Shown in pieces: positions 10,795 through 19,620 of a stretch of 64,000 nt of DNA. Both the position numbers and the translations under genes were made by a program. Numbering within the stretch: the first letter of the stretch is position 1; each line of letters opens with the position of its first letter. The notes below the pieces were generated by a model. The model was given only the letters and a program-made list of their open reading frames with translations. It searched no databases and was not told the origin of the DNA. Source of the DNA: Palsa-1439 sp050015495 (GTDB taxonomy: Bacteria > Verrucomicrobiota > Verrucomicrobiia > Palsa-1439); contig JBEKBH010000001.1 in NCBI GenBank assembly GCA_050015495.1, positions 62,001 to 126,000 on the forward strand, read 5' to 3'.

Positions 10795-11000
10795 GGATGC
10801 TCTCGCACGGTCCGACACTCGATTGCCACGGGCAATGCCAGCGTCGTAACGTACAGAAAGCACGAAACTTGCCACGGAAACTGCCACCCTCCAGACCGTT
10901 GGACGATCTGCCAGAAAGTCGTCGCACAAGCGCGAGTTTTTCCAGAGGCACGATGCAACGCGTTGATTATAAAGAGTTAACGATGGTAATCTGCCGCGCG

Positions 11001-11028
11001 TTGACGGATGTGCACACGTTGCTATAAT
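11001..11028 (+). promoter_or_regulatory. Near-consensus sigma70 promoter for pepA
   Basis: TTGACG, 16-base spacer, perfect TATAAT. The -10 ends 18 bases before the pepA ATG, so the expected leader is only about 11 bases. The rest of the 10795-11046 gap holds no other clear feature; an ATTATA on the minus side at 10966-10971 might serve the kinase gene but lacks a good -35. Confidence 0.7.
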
Positions 11029-11046
11029 CCCCCACGGAACAAACCT

Positions 11047-12540
11047 ATGAATCTTTCTGTCACCACCGCCGCCGCCCTCTCTCAAAAGCAACCGGCCGCC
11101 GTTTTGTTCGCGTTCGAGAAGGAACGCCTCGACGGGCCCGCCGCCTTCAAGAATCTGCTTCGTCATGTCGGCCCGAAAGAGTTTCGCGGGGCCGAGCGCC
11201 AGCTCTTTCTCCTCCACTCGTCGGGCAAACTCGCGCCCCAACGCGTCCTGCTGGTCGGCTTGGGTCTTCGCAGCAAGTTCACAACCGAAACTCTGCGCCG
11301 CGCCATGGGCATTGCCGCCAAGAAACTGCGCGACTTGGGCATCGAGCGGGCCGCCGTGCAGGCTTGCCCGCCTCAGGCGGGTGAACCGGCCGATGTTGAC
11401 GAGTCGGTGGGGGCCATCGTCGAGGCCGCGATCCTCGCGACATACCAATTCCGCCAGTTCAAACCCGACGACGACGGCGAGGCGACGGAATTGAAGACGC
11501 TCACGCTTTGTCTTCCCGCACGCGCCGACGTGAAGACGGCCAAAAGAGCCGCCGCCGACGCACAGATCGTTGCCGAAGCGACCAATTACGCCCGCGAAAT
11601 TGGCAATCTCCCCGGCAACGTCGTCACGCCGCGCGTCATGGCGGATTACGCCCGCAAACTGGCCGACGATTCGGGTCTGGTGTGCACTGTCCTCGCCAAA
11701 AAGGAACTCGAAGCCGGCAACTTCGGTGGATTGCTGGCCGTGGGCGGCGGCAGCGCGAATGAGCCGCACCTGATCGTCCTCGAATATTACGGCTCGAAGG
11801 ACGCCACGCCGATTGCGCTTGTCGGGAAAGCCATCACGTTCGATTCCGGCGGCATTTCGATCAAGCCGTCCGACAAGATGGACGAAATGAAATTCGACAA
11901 GTGCGGCGGCGTCGCCGTTCTCGCGATTCTCAAGGCCGTTGCCCAATTGAAACTGCCGCTCAATATCATCGGCGTCATTTCATCCGCCGAAAACATGCCC
12001 AGTTCCACCAGCTACCGTCCGGGCGACATCGTGACCAGTTACCGCGGGGCGGACAAGCGGGCCGTGACCATCGAGGTGCTCAATACGGACGCCGAAGGCC
12101 GGGTCGTGCTCGGCGACGCTCTCGTTTACGCCCGCGAACGCGGCGCGAAGACCATCATCGACTTCGCCACGCTGACCGGCGCGTGCGTCGTCGCGCTCGG
12201 CAGTATCGCCGCCGGCCTTCTGGGCAATGACGATGTGCTCCAGAAGAAGATCCGCGAGTCAGCGGACCGCACCGGCGACCGGGTCTGGCCGTTGCCGCTC
12301 TGGCCGGAGTACAAGGACAAGATCAAAAGCGACGTGGCCGACATCAAGAACACCGGGGGCCGTTACGGCGGCGCAATCACGGCGGCGGCGTTCCTCGCGA
12401 AGTACGTCAGTGACACGCCCTGGGCGCACCTGGACATCGCGGGCACGGCCTGGACCACGGAGGAACTTCCCTATCTGACCAAGGGGGCCACAGGCTTCGG
12501 CGTGCGCCTAGTGATTGACCTGCTCCGCCGCTGGAACTGA
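11047..12540 (+). CDS. pepA: Leucyl aminopeptidase (M17 family)
   Basis: 497 residues from ATG 11047; an in-frame ATG at 11008 lies within the promoter and is rejected. The C-terminal catalytic domain has the two-metal site: VGKAITFDSGGISIKPSDKMDEMKFDKCGG (Lys and Asp ligands) and NTDAEGRVVLGDAL (Asp, Glu and the catalytic Arg). The N-terminal macro-like domain ends near AREIGNLPGNVVTP. It removes N-terminal residues from peptides in the cytoplasm as a hexamer in known members. It is monocistronic by layout. A small antisense frame overlaps its last 33 bases. Confidence 0.96.
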   Translation: MNLSVTTAAALSQKQPAAVLFAFEKERLDGPAAFKNLLRHVGPKEFRGAERQLFLLHSSGKLAPQRVLLVGLGLRSKFTTETLRRAMGIAAKKLRDLGIERAAVQACPPQAGEPADVDESVGAIVEAAILATYQFRQFKPDDDGEATELKTLTLCLPARADVKTAKRAAADAQIVAEATNYAREIGNLPGNVVTPRVMADYARKLADDSGLVCTVLAKKELEAGNFGGLLAVGGGSANEPHLIVLEYYGSKDATPIALVGKAITFDSGGISIKPSDKMDEMKFDKCGGVAVLAILKAVAQLKLPLNIIGVISSAENMPSSTSYRPGDIVTSYRGADKRAVTIEVLNTDAEGRVVLGDALVYARERGAKTIIDFATLTGACVVALGSIAAGLLGNDDVLQKKIRESADRTGDRVWPLPLWPEYKDKIKSDVADIKNTGGRYGGAITAAAFLAKYVSDTPWAHLDIAGTAWTTEELPYLTKGATGFGVRLVIDLLRRWN

Positions 12541-12660
12541 CGGGCGGGGGGACGTACGCCCTTTCCAAGCGCCGATGACAAGGATCACCACCACGGCGAC
12601 GCTCAGCAAAAAAAAACCGACCACCAGCACATTTTCCTTAAACTTTCGGCTGGGTTTCAT
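12508..12660 (-). CDS. Possible small single-helix membrane peptide (50 aa)
   Basis: ATG at 12660, stop at 12508. The peptide starts MKPSRKFKENVLVVGFFLLS, continues as a Val/Ile/Leu-rich membrane segment to about residue 31, then has a short polar tail. A basic N-terminus followed by one helix is the usual plan of a small inner-membrane protein. The codons for residues 15-18 contain nine consecutive T bases. The tail overlaps the end of pepA in antisense. No ribosome-binding site is evident and the upstream region is shared with purC, so the assignment is tentative. Confidence 0.35.
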   Translation of the reverse strand: MKPSRKFKENVLVVGFFLLSVAVVVILVIGAWKGRTSPRPSVPAAEQVNH

Positions 12661-12665
12661 ACAAT
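12637..12665 (+). promoter_or_regulatory. Candidate promoter for purC
   Basis: CTTAAA, 17-base spacer, TACAAT, ending 23 bases before the purC ATG. The -10 is good and the -35 weak. It overlaps the start codon of the small minus-strand frame. Confidence 0.4.
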
Positions 12666-12688
12666 GGGGGCCAGTTTAGGCGAGCACG

Positions 12689-13642
12689 ATGACGAACACA
12701 ATCACGCAAATCGATCTGGCGGGCGTCCCGAAACTCAAGAGCGGCAAAGTCCGCGAGGTCTTCGACCTCGGGGATTCGCTGCTGTTCGTGGCCACCGACC
12801 GCATCAGCGCGTTCGATGTCATCCTGCCCAACCCGATCCCCGAAAAGGGCCGCGTCCTCACCGCCCTGAGCGAATTCTGGTTTGGCAAGACCCGGCACAT
12901 CGTCGAGAACCATTTCATCACGTCCGATTTGGCCGGGCAGGCGCGCCGTTTGCCGAAATCGGTGGCCGCCGCGCGGGCCGCGCTGCAGGGCCGCTCGATG
13001 CTCGTGCGCAAGTGCCAGCCGCTCCCGGTCGAATGCGTCGTGCGCGGGTACCTCGCCGGTTCCGGGCTTAAAGAATACAAGCAGTCGCAAACCGTCTGCG
13101 GCATCAAGCTGCCCGACGGGCTTGTCGAATCCAGCCCGCTCCCCCAACCCATTTTCACGCCCGCGACCAAGGCCGAGACCGGCCACGACGAGAACATCGA
13201 TTTCGACCGGTGCGCGCAAATCCTCGGCAGACCGCTCGCCGAGAAAGTGCGCGACACCTCGCTCGCCCTGTACAGTTACGCCCGTGATTATGCGGCCACG
13301 CGCGGCATCATCATCGCCGATACCAAATTCGAGTTCGGGCTCCGTTCTGAAACTGTAGCGGCGGTCTATGACCGCCGAGCGGATTCGGCGCTCGCAGAGC
13401 GCCGCTACAGCGGCCAGTTGATTCTCATCGACGAAGCGCTCACGCCTGACAGTTCCCGTTTCTGGCCCGCCGACGGCTACGCGCCGGGCAAACCCCAACC
13501 GAGTTTCGACAAGCAATTCGTCCGCGATTACCTCGAAACCCTCGATTGGGACAAGACACCGCCGGGACCGGTCCTGCCCGACACCGTCATCCGCAAGACC
13601 ACCGAGAAATACCTCGAAGCGCTCACAAAGCTCACCTCCTAG
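12689..13642 (+). CDS. purC: SAICAR synthetase with in-frame insertion
   Basis: 317 residues. Recognisable motifs: KLKSGKVREVFDLGD (nucleotide-binding start), ATDRISAFDV, VECVVRGYLAGSGLKEY, KAETGHDENI, DTKFEFGL and LILIDEALTPDSSRFWP. The enzyme joins aspartate to CAIR in purine synthesis (ATP-dependent). Between DTKFEFGL and LILIDEAL, where family members have only a few residues such as DGE, this protein has about 24 extra residues (RSETVAAVYDRRADS and onward). They are encoded by a palindromic element at 13353-13410. The insertion keeps frame and lies in a surface turn beside the active-site strand, so the enzyme is presumably still active. Confidence 0.95.
   Translation: MTNTITQIDLAGVPKLKSGKVREVFDLGDSLLFVATDRISAFDVILPNPIPEKGRVLTALSEFWFGKTRHIVENHFITSDLAGQARRLPKSVAAARAALQGRSMLVRKCQPLPVECVVRGYLAGSGLKEYKQSQTVCGIKLPDGLVESSPLPQPIFTPATKAETGHDENIDFDRCAQILGRPLAEKVRDTSLALYSYARDYAATRGIIIADTKFEFGLRSETVAAVYDRRADSALAERRYSGQLILIDEALTPDSSRFWPADGYAPGKPQPSFDKQFVRDYLETLDWDKTPPGPVLPDTVIRKTTEKYLEALTKLTS
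13353..13410. repeat. Palindromic element inserted in frame in purC
   Basis: Outer perfect 11-bp inverted repeat (13353-13363 CTGTAGCGGCG; 13400-13410 CGCCGCTACAG) enclosing two internal hairpins: GCGGTC/GACCGC at 13361-13375, and GGCGCTC/GAGCGCC at 13387-13403. It is translated as residues about 222-241 of PurC. The plan (TGTAGC end, nested hairpins, GCTACA end) matches the intergenic element at 46810-46879. Confidence 0.8.
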
Positions 13643-14259
13643 AAGCGATCTGCTCACCGTTGGCGCGAGCGTCCCTGCTTGCGGTCGTGTATAAAGAGCT
13701 CGAATCGTCGTTTGGACATGCGAATACCCCCAAACCGAACCCAAACGAACCCAACGCAAAAATCATTTTTCAAAAGTTCTAACTACCCGTCCCACAACCT
13801 CATTCACACGCACTTTTGATCCAAAAAGCTTGGGTTCGTTTCGCAAAAACCCCCTTTTTGTGGCTGCGCCCCTTCTAGCCGCGTTTCGTAAACGCGGACC
13901 GGCCGCCTGCCCCGACAACCGACGTCGGGGCCGAAGGGTGCCGTGCTTCGTGACCTTCGTGACTTCGTGGTGAACATCTATGCCCCTATGTCAAACAACC
14001 CAAAACGTCGCCGACTATACGCTATCGTATACACCTTGTCCAGAAGATTCTGATGGTGGATCAAAACAAATGCCCCCCTTCCCCCTTCTCTCCCGGCGAA
14101 GCCCGCGTTTGGCCGAACTCTTTCGGCCATCACGTGGCCCCCCCCGCGAGCCTTGATTTGGCTTGCTTCAACGACCGCTGAAAGTTACTATCACGTCTGA
14201 GCGCGAGGTTTGATTCACCCCGAAGTGATTGACGGCCTTCCGAGGCTGAGAGGCATACC
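13643..14259. other. 617-bp intergenic region with palindromes and a widespread repeat motif
   Basis: No convincing gene. It holds a perfect hairpin CCGCGTTT/AAACGCGG (13879-13897) preceded by CTAG, resembling half of the TGTAGCCGCG-type palindromes; a hairpin CCCCGAC/GTCGGGG (13910-13930); the CTTCGTG-type repeat at 13946-13975; and a short inverted repeat TATACG/CGTATA (14016-14031) that could be an operator. The AC-rich stretch at about 13730-13760 reads like decayed sequence. A GAGAGG ribosome-binding site for the next gene is at about 14248-14253. Confidence 0.6.
13946..13975 (+). repeat. CTTCGTG...TTCGTGGTGAA repeat motif
   Basis: Reiterated CTTCGTGAC units ending in CTTCGTGGTGAAC. A related motif in the opposite orientation lies at 59519-59549. 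I have seen similar 'CTCTGTG...TGTGGTGA' strings scattered in many environmental genomes; their origin is unclear to me. Confidence 0.4.
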
Positions 14260-17200
14260 ATGCACCGAATGCGGCGCGGTTGTCTGATCGCGGGATTTCT
14301 CGTCTGGATTGCGCTGCCGGCTATCTCGCACGCGCAAACCATTCCCAGCGCTCCAACCAATCTTCAGGCCACCGCGGCATCGCCATTCCAGATCAACCTG
14401 ACTTGGATCGACACGTCCACCAACGAAAGCGGATACATGGTCGAGCGGTCGCTCGACGGGATCAATTTCACCCAGATCGCACAACTGCTGCCCCAAACAG
14501 CGACTTACCGCGACACCGGAGCGTGGCCTGGCACGACTTATTACTACCGCGTACGCGCGTACAATACATCGGGCGACTCGGGTGTTTCCGCGATTGCGAG
14601 TGGGGCTACACCGGCGGTGTGCAACGCATCGGCTGTGGCTTGGGGGTGGAACGGGTACGGCCAAACGGCGGTCCCGACGAATCTGAGTGGCGTGGTAGCC
14701 GTCTCTGCCGGCATGGAGGACAGTTTCGTCTTGCGCAGTGATGGCACAGTCCTCGGTTGGGGCGACAACAGTTATGGGATATTGACACCGCCCGCCGGTC
14801 TTACCGGCGTGGTGGCCGTATCTGCCAATGTTGCCAGTACGCTCGCGCTGAAGAGCGACGGCACCATGGTGATGTGGGGCTTTGAGTGGGATCAGTTGCC
14901 GAATGTGACCGGGGTGGTGGCCATCGCGAATGGATGGCAGCATAGTCTGGCTTTGTTAAGCGACGGCACTGTTATTGGTTGGGGATTGAACGAGTCGGGT
15001 CAGATCAGCATCCCCACAAATCTAGCGGGGGTTGTGGCCATCGCAGCGGGTGGTTATCACAGCCTGGCGTTGAAAAGCGACGGTACCGTCGTCGGCTGGG
15101 GAAATGGCGGGTCGGGACTGGCGACTCCACCGACCAACCTCACCGGAGTGGTCGCGATCGCAGCTGGCGGCCACCATAGTCTGGCGCTGAAGAGCGACGG
15201 CACGGTTGTCGGCTGGGGCGATAACACCTACGGCCAGGCAACACCGCCTGCCGGATTAACTGGAGTGACGGCGATCTCGGCGGGTTGGCAACATAGTTTG
15301 GCCTTGATGAGCGACGGCACCATCATCGGATGGGGCGACGATAGCAATGGCCAAATCAGTCCCCCTGCCGGGCTGGCCGGGGTCACGGCCATTTCCGCCG
15401 GCTACCTTCACAGCTTGGCGGTGGCGCCAGTGATCAACGCGCCGTCAAATCTTACCGCGACGGCAGTTTCGACCAATCAGATCAATCTGGCGTGGACAAG
15501 CAGTGGCCCTGTGGACGGCTTCAACATTCGGCGGGCACCGGACAATGGCGGCAGCCCGGGGGCTTGGACTCAAATCGCGACGGTGGGTCCCAACACCACG
15601 AATTACAATGACGCCGGACTTGCCTCGAACGCAACGTATTGGTACCAACTGCAGGCTTTCACGGTCTGTGGAGTATCCTTTTTCACGGATCCGGCAAGCG
15701 CCGCTGTGCCATCGGTAGCCGCGCCGTCGGGACTCTCGGCAACGGGTGTTTCGGCTGGCCAAATCAATCTCACTTGGACAAATAACAGCACGACGGAGAA
15801 CGGCTTCCTCATCGAACGCGCTCCGGACAACGGTGGCGTTCCGGGCACGTGGACGCAAATCGCCTCGGTCAACTCAAGTACCACGGCTTACAGCGATACA
15901 GGGCTTCTGCCGTTCACACTATATTGGTACCGCGTACGAGCGTATGACAATAGTGGGGATTCTGTTTATAGCAACTTGGCCAGCGCGTTCGTCCCGGCTC
16001 CGTGTCCGAGATACGTCGCCGGCTGGGGATACAATGCGAGTGGTCAGGCAACGGCCCTGACAGGACTGGTTTCGGCCATTGCCATTGCCGCGTTTGGCGA
16101 TGGGAGCCTCGCACTCACGAGTGATGGCACCGTCCCGTTGTGGGATACGCAAGTGACACCACCAGCAACGTTAACGGGGGTTGTGGCCATCGCTATGGGC
16201 TCTGGATTCAATCTGGCATTGAAGGGCGACGGGACCGTGATCGGCTCGGGTAATGACATGTGGGGTCAACTCACTCCGCCGGCGGGAACGACGGGCGTTG
16301 TTGCCATCGCCGCCGGCGGGTTCGAAAGCCTGGCACTCCAGAGTAATGGCATTCTTGTTGTCTGGGGTGACACCCGCGGCGTCACCTCGCTAACCGGAAT
16401 CGTCGCCATGGCCTCGGGCGATTACCACAGCCTGGCGGTGTACACCAATGGCACGGTGGTTGGCTGGGGTAACAATAACTACGGCCAAGCGACTTCCCCG
16501 CCGGGGTTGACTGGCGTGGTCGCTGTCGCTGTCGGTGACTATCATAGTCTGGCATTGAAGAGCGATGGCACCGTTGTGCAATGGGGCACCACCATTTATG
16601 GGGAGTCCGTGCCGCCGGCAGGTTTGTCGGGCGTCGTGGCCATCGCCGCCGGTGGAACTTTCAGTCTGGCACTCAAGAGCGACGGCACCGTCGTCGCTTG
16701 GGGTGACAATCAGTATGGGGAGTCGACTCCGCCGGAGGGCCTTGCGAACGTGATCGCCATCGCCGCCGGCTGGGACCACAGTTTGGCATTGAGCCTGCCA
16801 TGTCCGTTGAGCGCTCCTTCGGCGTTGACCGCGACCCTTCTCTGGCCAAGCCAGATCAATCTCTCTTGGCTTAACAATTCGTTTGACGAGGACGGGTTCA
16901 AGATTGAGCGCGCTCCGGACAACGGCGGAGTTCCGGGCACTTGGGCGCAAATTGCCACGGTCAGTTCCAACGTCGCCACTTACAGCGATACCGGACTTTC
17001 CCAAGGTGTGACATATTGGTACCGCGTACGAACCTACAACGTGGCAGGAAATTCCGATTACAGCAACCTGACGAACGCCACGATTCTACTACCGCCCGTG
17101 GCTCCGTCGGGTCTGACCGCGACGCCGTTGTCCAGTGTCCAAATCAGTTTGTCGTGGACGGACACCGCCAATGATGAGACCGGGTTTGCCATTGAGCGCG

Positions 17201-19434
17201 CTCCCGACACCGGGGGTAGTCCGGGGACGTTCGCTCAGATCGCCACCGTCAATTCGAATGTGACCGCCTATACCGACACGAGCTTGACGACAAACACGAC
17301 GTATTGGTATCGCGTGCGGGCGTCCAACGCCGGCGGTTATTCCCCCTACAGTAACCAAGCGGACGCAACGACCTTCCGTCCCCCTCCTGATTCCTGGATT
17401 AGTCTGGCGAGCGGAAAATGGGAAGCAGCAGGAAGTTGGTCGTTGGGCGTGCCGCCTTCGATCCTCCTCACCGGGGAGCTGATCACCAACGACAATTCCA
17501 AGACAGTCACAATCGATGCTACGACCGTCAGCAATTCCCCCAGCACCCTCACCATCAGCAACCTGACGGTGTCCGCCCCGTCAGGAGGGACGAATACGCT
17601 CCTGTTGACCACCGGGGGCAGTCCAACGCCGCTCCACGTGTTGCGCGGAATCTCGCTTGGGTCGGGCGGCCTGCTGGACATCGAGAATTCTTCGTTGCAG
17701 GTCGACGCGAACACTTTCTGGATTGACGGTACGCTGCTCGTCCAGAACGGTGGTCAAGTTACACCTCCGACACGGCCTGAAGGGGTCAACCAACTCGTGA
17801 TCGGCAATGTGGCTACCGGCATGATGGTCGTATCGGCGGGGACGGTTGTGAGCGAAGGGGGTACCGTCGCCTATGAGGCTGGTTCGCAGGGGACGCTCGT
17901 CATTTCGAACGGAGCGACTATCCGGCTCTCATACCTCGCCATCGCTGAGTCTGGCTACTACTCGACGGGCGCTGTGTGGCTCTCGGGTAGTGAGTTGACC
18001 ACGACAAACTACGGACAGCCGAATTTTGTGTTCGTTGGCCAGTGGGGCGCAGGCCAGATGACGGTGTCGAATGGCATGGTGCTGTCAGGTCAAGCCTACG
18101 TGGGATACTACCCTGGCTCGTGCGGAACTTTGACCGTGGTCGGTGGCAGCGTAACCCTTTCCTCGGCACTCACTGTCGGCTACGACTCCGGTGCGACGGG
18201 CGCGGTCTGGCTGGCCGGTGGCCAGCTTGTCGCAAGTGGTAAGGGCACCGCGAGTATCGGCGCGAACGGGGCTGGTCAATTGACAGTCACGGGCGGCACC
18301 ATGCAAGCTTCGTCGATGGTTATCGGGCAGTACGGCGGCTCGCAGGGTTCATTGACGGTGTCGGGCGGCGCGGTTTCGGTCTTGTCGAGCCTCGTGATCG
18401 GCGATTGTACTACGACCGCGAGCGGCCAGGTCGCTGTGGCTGGCAGCGGAAGCCTGTTTGTAACCAACGCGAGCCACACGGCGTTTCTCGACGTGCGTCA
18501 TGGCACGCTGATGGTCGGCGCCGGCGGCGTGCTCGTGGCGGACAGGATCGTGGCCACCAACGCCTGCGGGCGGGTCATTCGCTCAAGCGGAGGCACGATC
18601 ACCGCCACGACAATGACTCTGGATCCCTCCCTCAGCGCGGTCGGCGACGGTATCCCGAACGGATGGAAACAACAATACGGCTTCGACCCGTTCGATCCCA
18701 ACCTCGCCAATGAGGACCTGGACGGCTCCGGGTTCACTGTTTTGCAAGACTACTTGGCCGGCCTCGACCCCACCAATCCTGCGTCGTCGTTCCGGATTAC
18801 GGCGATCACTCCGGTCGGTACCGATATCCGGGTGTACTTCACGTCTGTCGGCGGGAAGTATTATTCGTTGCAAAGGTCTGACTTCATGGGCGGCGCGTGG
18901 ACGGCCATCGCGACCAATATCCCCGGCAATGACAGCATCCAATGGGTCAAAGATATCGGCGCGGCCTCGCGCCCGAGTGCGTTCTACCGAATCCTGCTCG
19001 AACAGTTGACCAACGCTCCGCCGGTGGACAGCGATGGCGATGGCGTACCGGACTGGTGGACGCAAGAATACTTCGGACATCCCACAGGCCAGGCGTCCGA
19101 TAATTCACTGGCGACGGACGATCCCGACGGTACCGGATTCACCGTCCTGCAGGATTATCTGGCCGGCCTCGACCCGACCAACAGTGCGTCGTCGTTCCGG
19201 ATCACTTCGGTCGTGCCGAGCGGCATCGACTTGTTGGTGACGTGGACGATGGGTCCCGGCCGGACCAACGCCCTGCAGGCGACGGCGGGGGACGCGACCG
19301 GCAGCTACAACACCAACGACTTCGCCGACATCTTTACCGTCACCAACACGGTCGGCACGACGACCAACTACCTCGACACCGGCGCCGCGACCAACTTCCC
19401 TGCGAGATACTATCGTGTGCGTCTGATACCATAA
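14260..19434 (+). CDS. Giant secreted protein: FN3, RCC1 repeats, T5SS/PEP-CTERM-type repeats, C-terminal module
   Basis: 1724 residues with a signal peptide (cleavage near ISHA-QT, residue 22) and a GAGAGG site before the ATG. Domain order: FN3 (about 28-117); RCC1-type propeller repeats (about 125-388, units like GVVAIAAGGYHSLALKSDG and VVGWG); two FN3 (390-580); second RCC1 block (582-845); two FN3 (847-1040); Gly/Ser/Thr-rich beta-helix repeats of the T5SS/PEP-CTERM-associated kind (about 1042-1450, e.g. GSLTVSGGAV); two copies of a Ca-binding-like unit plus FTVLQDYLAGLDPTN (near 1486 and 1622); and a C-terminal module ending RYYRVRLIP. It is most likely a surface or extracellular binding protein; no catalytic domain is seen. 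Confidence 0.9.
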   Translation: MHRMRRGCLIAGFLVWIALPAISHAQTIPSAPTNLQATAASPFQINLTWIDTSTNESGYMVERSLDGINFTQIAQLLPQTATYRDTGAWPGTTYYYRVRAYNTSGDSGVSAIASGATPAVCNASAVAWGWNGYGQTAVPTNLSGVVAVSAGMEDSFVLRSDGTVLGWGDNSYGILTPPAGLTGVVAVSANVASTLALKSDGTMVMWGFEWDQLPNVTGVVAIANGWQHSLALLSDGTVIGWGLNESGQISIPTNLAGVVAIAAGGYHSLALKSDGTVVGWGNGGSGLATPPTNLTGVVAIAAGGHHSLALKSDGTVVGWGDNTYGQATPPAGLTGVTAISAGWQHSLALMSDGTIIGWGDDSNGQISPPAGLAGVTAISAGYLHSLAVAPVINAPSNLTATAVSTNQINLAWTSSGPVDGFNIRRAPDNGGSPGAWTQIATVGPNTTNYNDAGLASNATYWYQLQAFTVCGVSFFTDPASAAVPSVAAPSGLSATGVSAGQINLTWTNNSTTENGFLIERAPDNGGVPGTWTQIASVNSSTTAYSDTGLLPFTLYWYRVRAYDNSGDSVYSNLASAFVPAPCPRYVAGWGYNASGQATALTGLVSAIAIAAFGDGSLALTSDGTVPLWDTQVTPPATLTGVVAIAMGSGFNLALKGDGTVIGSGNDMWGQLTPPAGTTGVVAIAAGGFESLALQSNGILVVWGDTRGVTSLTGIVAMASGDYHSLAVYTNGTVVGWGNNNYGQATSPPGLTGVVAVAVGDYHSLALKSDGTVVQWGTTIYGESVPPAGLSGVVAIAAGGTFSLALKSDGTVVAWGDNQYGESTPPEGLANVIAIAAGWDHSLALSLPCPLSAPSALTATLLWPSQINLSWLNNSFDEDGFKIERAPDNGGVPGTWAQIATVSSNVATYSDTGLSQGVTYWYRVRTYNVAGNSDYSNLTNATILLPPVAPSGLTATPLSSVQISLSWTDTANDETGFAIERAPDTGGSPGTFAQIATVNSNVTAYTDTSLTTNTTYWYRVRASNAGGYSPYSNQADATTFRPPPDSWISLASGKWEAAGSWSLGVPPSILLTGELITNDNSKTVTIDATTVSNSPSTLTISNLTVSAPSGGTNTLLLTTGGSPTPLHVLRGISLGSGGLLDIENSSLQVDANTFWIDGTLLVQNGGQVTPPTRPEGVNQLVIGNVATGMMVVSAGTVVSEGGTVAYEAGSQGTLVISNGATIRLSYLAIAESGYYSTGAVWLSGSELTTTNYGQPNFVFVGQWGAGQMTVSNGMVLSGQAYVGYYPGSCGTLTVVGGSVTLSSALTVGYDSGATGAVWLAGGQLVASGKGTASIGANGAGQLTVTGGTMQASSMVIGQYGGSQGSLTVSGGAVSVLSSLVIGDCTTTASGQVAVAGSGSLFVTNASHTAFLDVRHGTLMVGAGGVLVADRIVATNACGRVIRSSGGTITATTMTLDPSLSAVGDGIPNGWKQQYGFDPFDPNLANEDLDGSGFTVLQDYLAGLDPTNPASSFRITAITPVGTDIRVYFTSVGGKYYSLQRSDFMGGAWTAIATNIPGNDSIQWVKDIGAASRPSAFYRILLEQLTNAPPVDSDGDGVPDWWTQEYFGHPTGQASDNSLATDDPDGTGFTVLQDYLAGLDPTNSASSFRITSVVPSGIDLLVTWTMGPGRTNALQATAGDATGSYNTNDFADIFTVTNTVGTTTNYLDTGAATNFPARYYRVRLIP

Positions 19435-19582
19435 GTGGTTGCCGCGAAAACGACATCGCGGCGTCTCGTGCTGCCAGTGCAGCACTCGGCTCTACCGCGT
19501 CCGGCTTGTCCCGTAAGGCAGCCCTTGTGCCGCCCCTCTTTCGCCCTACTCCGTCCCGCAGCCGGAAACGAACGGTATGCAC

Positions 19583-19611
19583 TTGACAACATATCCGTTC
19601 GCCTATGTAGT
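19583..19611 (+). promoter_or_regulatory. Promoter for pldA, leaderless spacing
   Basis: Perfect TTGACA, 17-base spacer, TGTAGT. The -10 ends nine bases before the pldA ATG, so transcription should start at or within a few bases of the start codon. There is no Shine-Dalgarno sequence. Confidence 0.55.
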
Positions 19612-19620
19612 CCCGCCACG

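Noticed and set aside
10966..10971. Minus-strand TATAAT as the kinase promoter
   Set aside because: No acceptable -35 at 16-18 bases and an implied leader of about 165 bases; left unassigned.
10795..11946. Extension of the sensor kinase frame by 384 codons upstream of 10794
   Set aside because: The added part is antisense to pepA, while the membrane segment after Met at 10794 is a natural N-terminus.
14016..14031. TATACG/CGTATA inverted repeat as a possible operator
   Set aside because: Only 6 bp per arm and no promoter or regulator next to it, so too weak for a separate feature.
13643..14259. Possible CRISPR or tRNA in the long gap
   Set aside because: No regularly spaced repeats and no tRNA-like cloverleaf or anticodon arm; only isolated hairpins and degenerate repeats.
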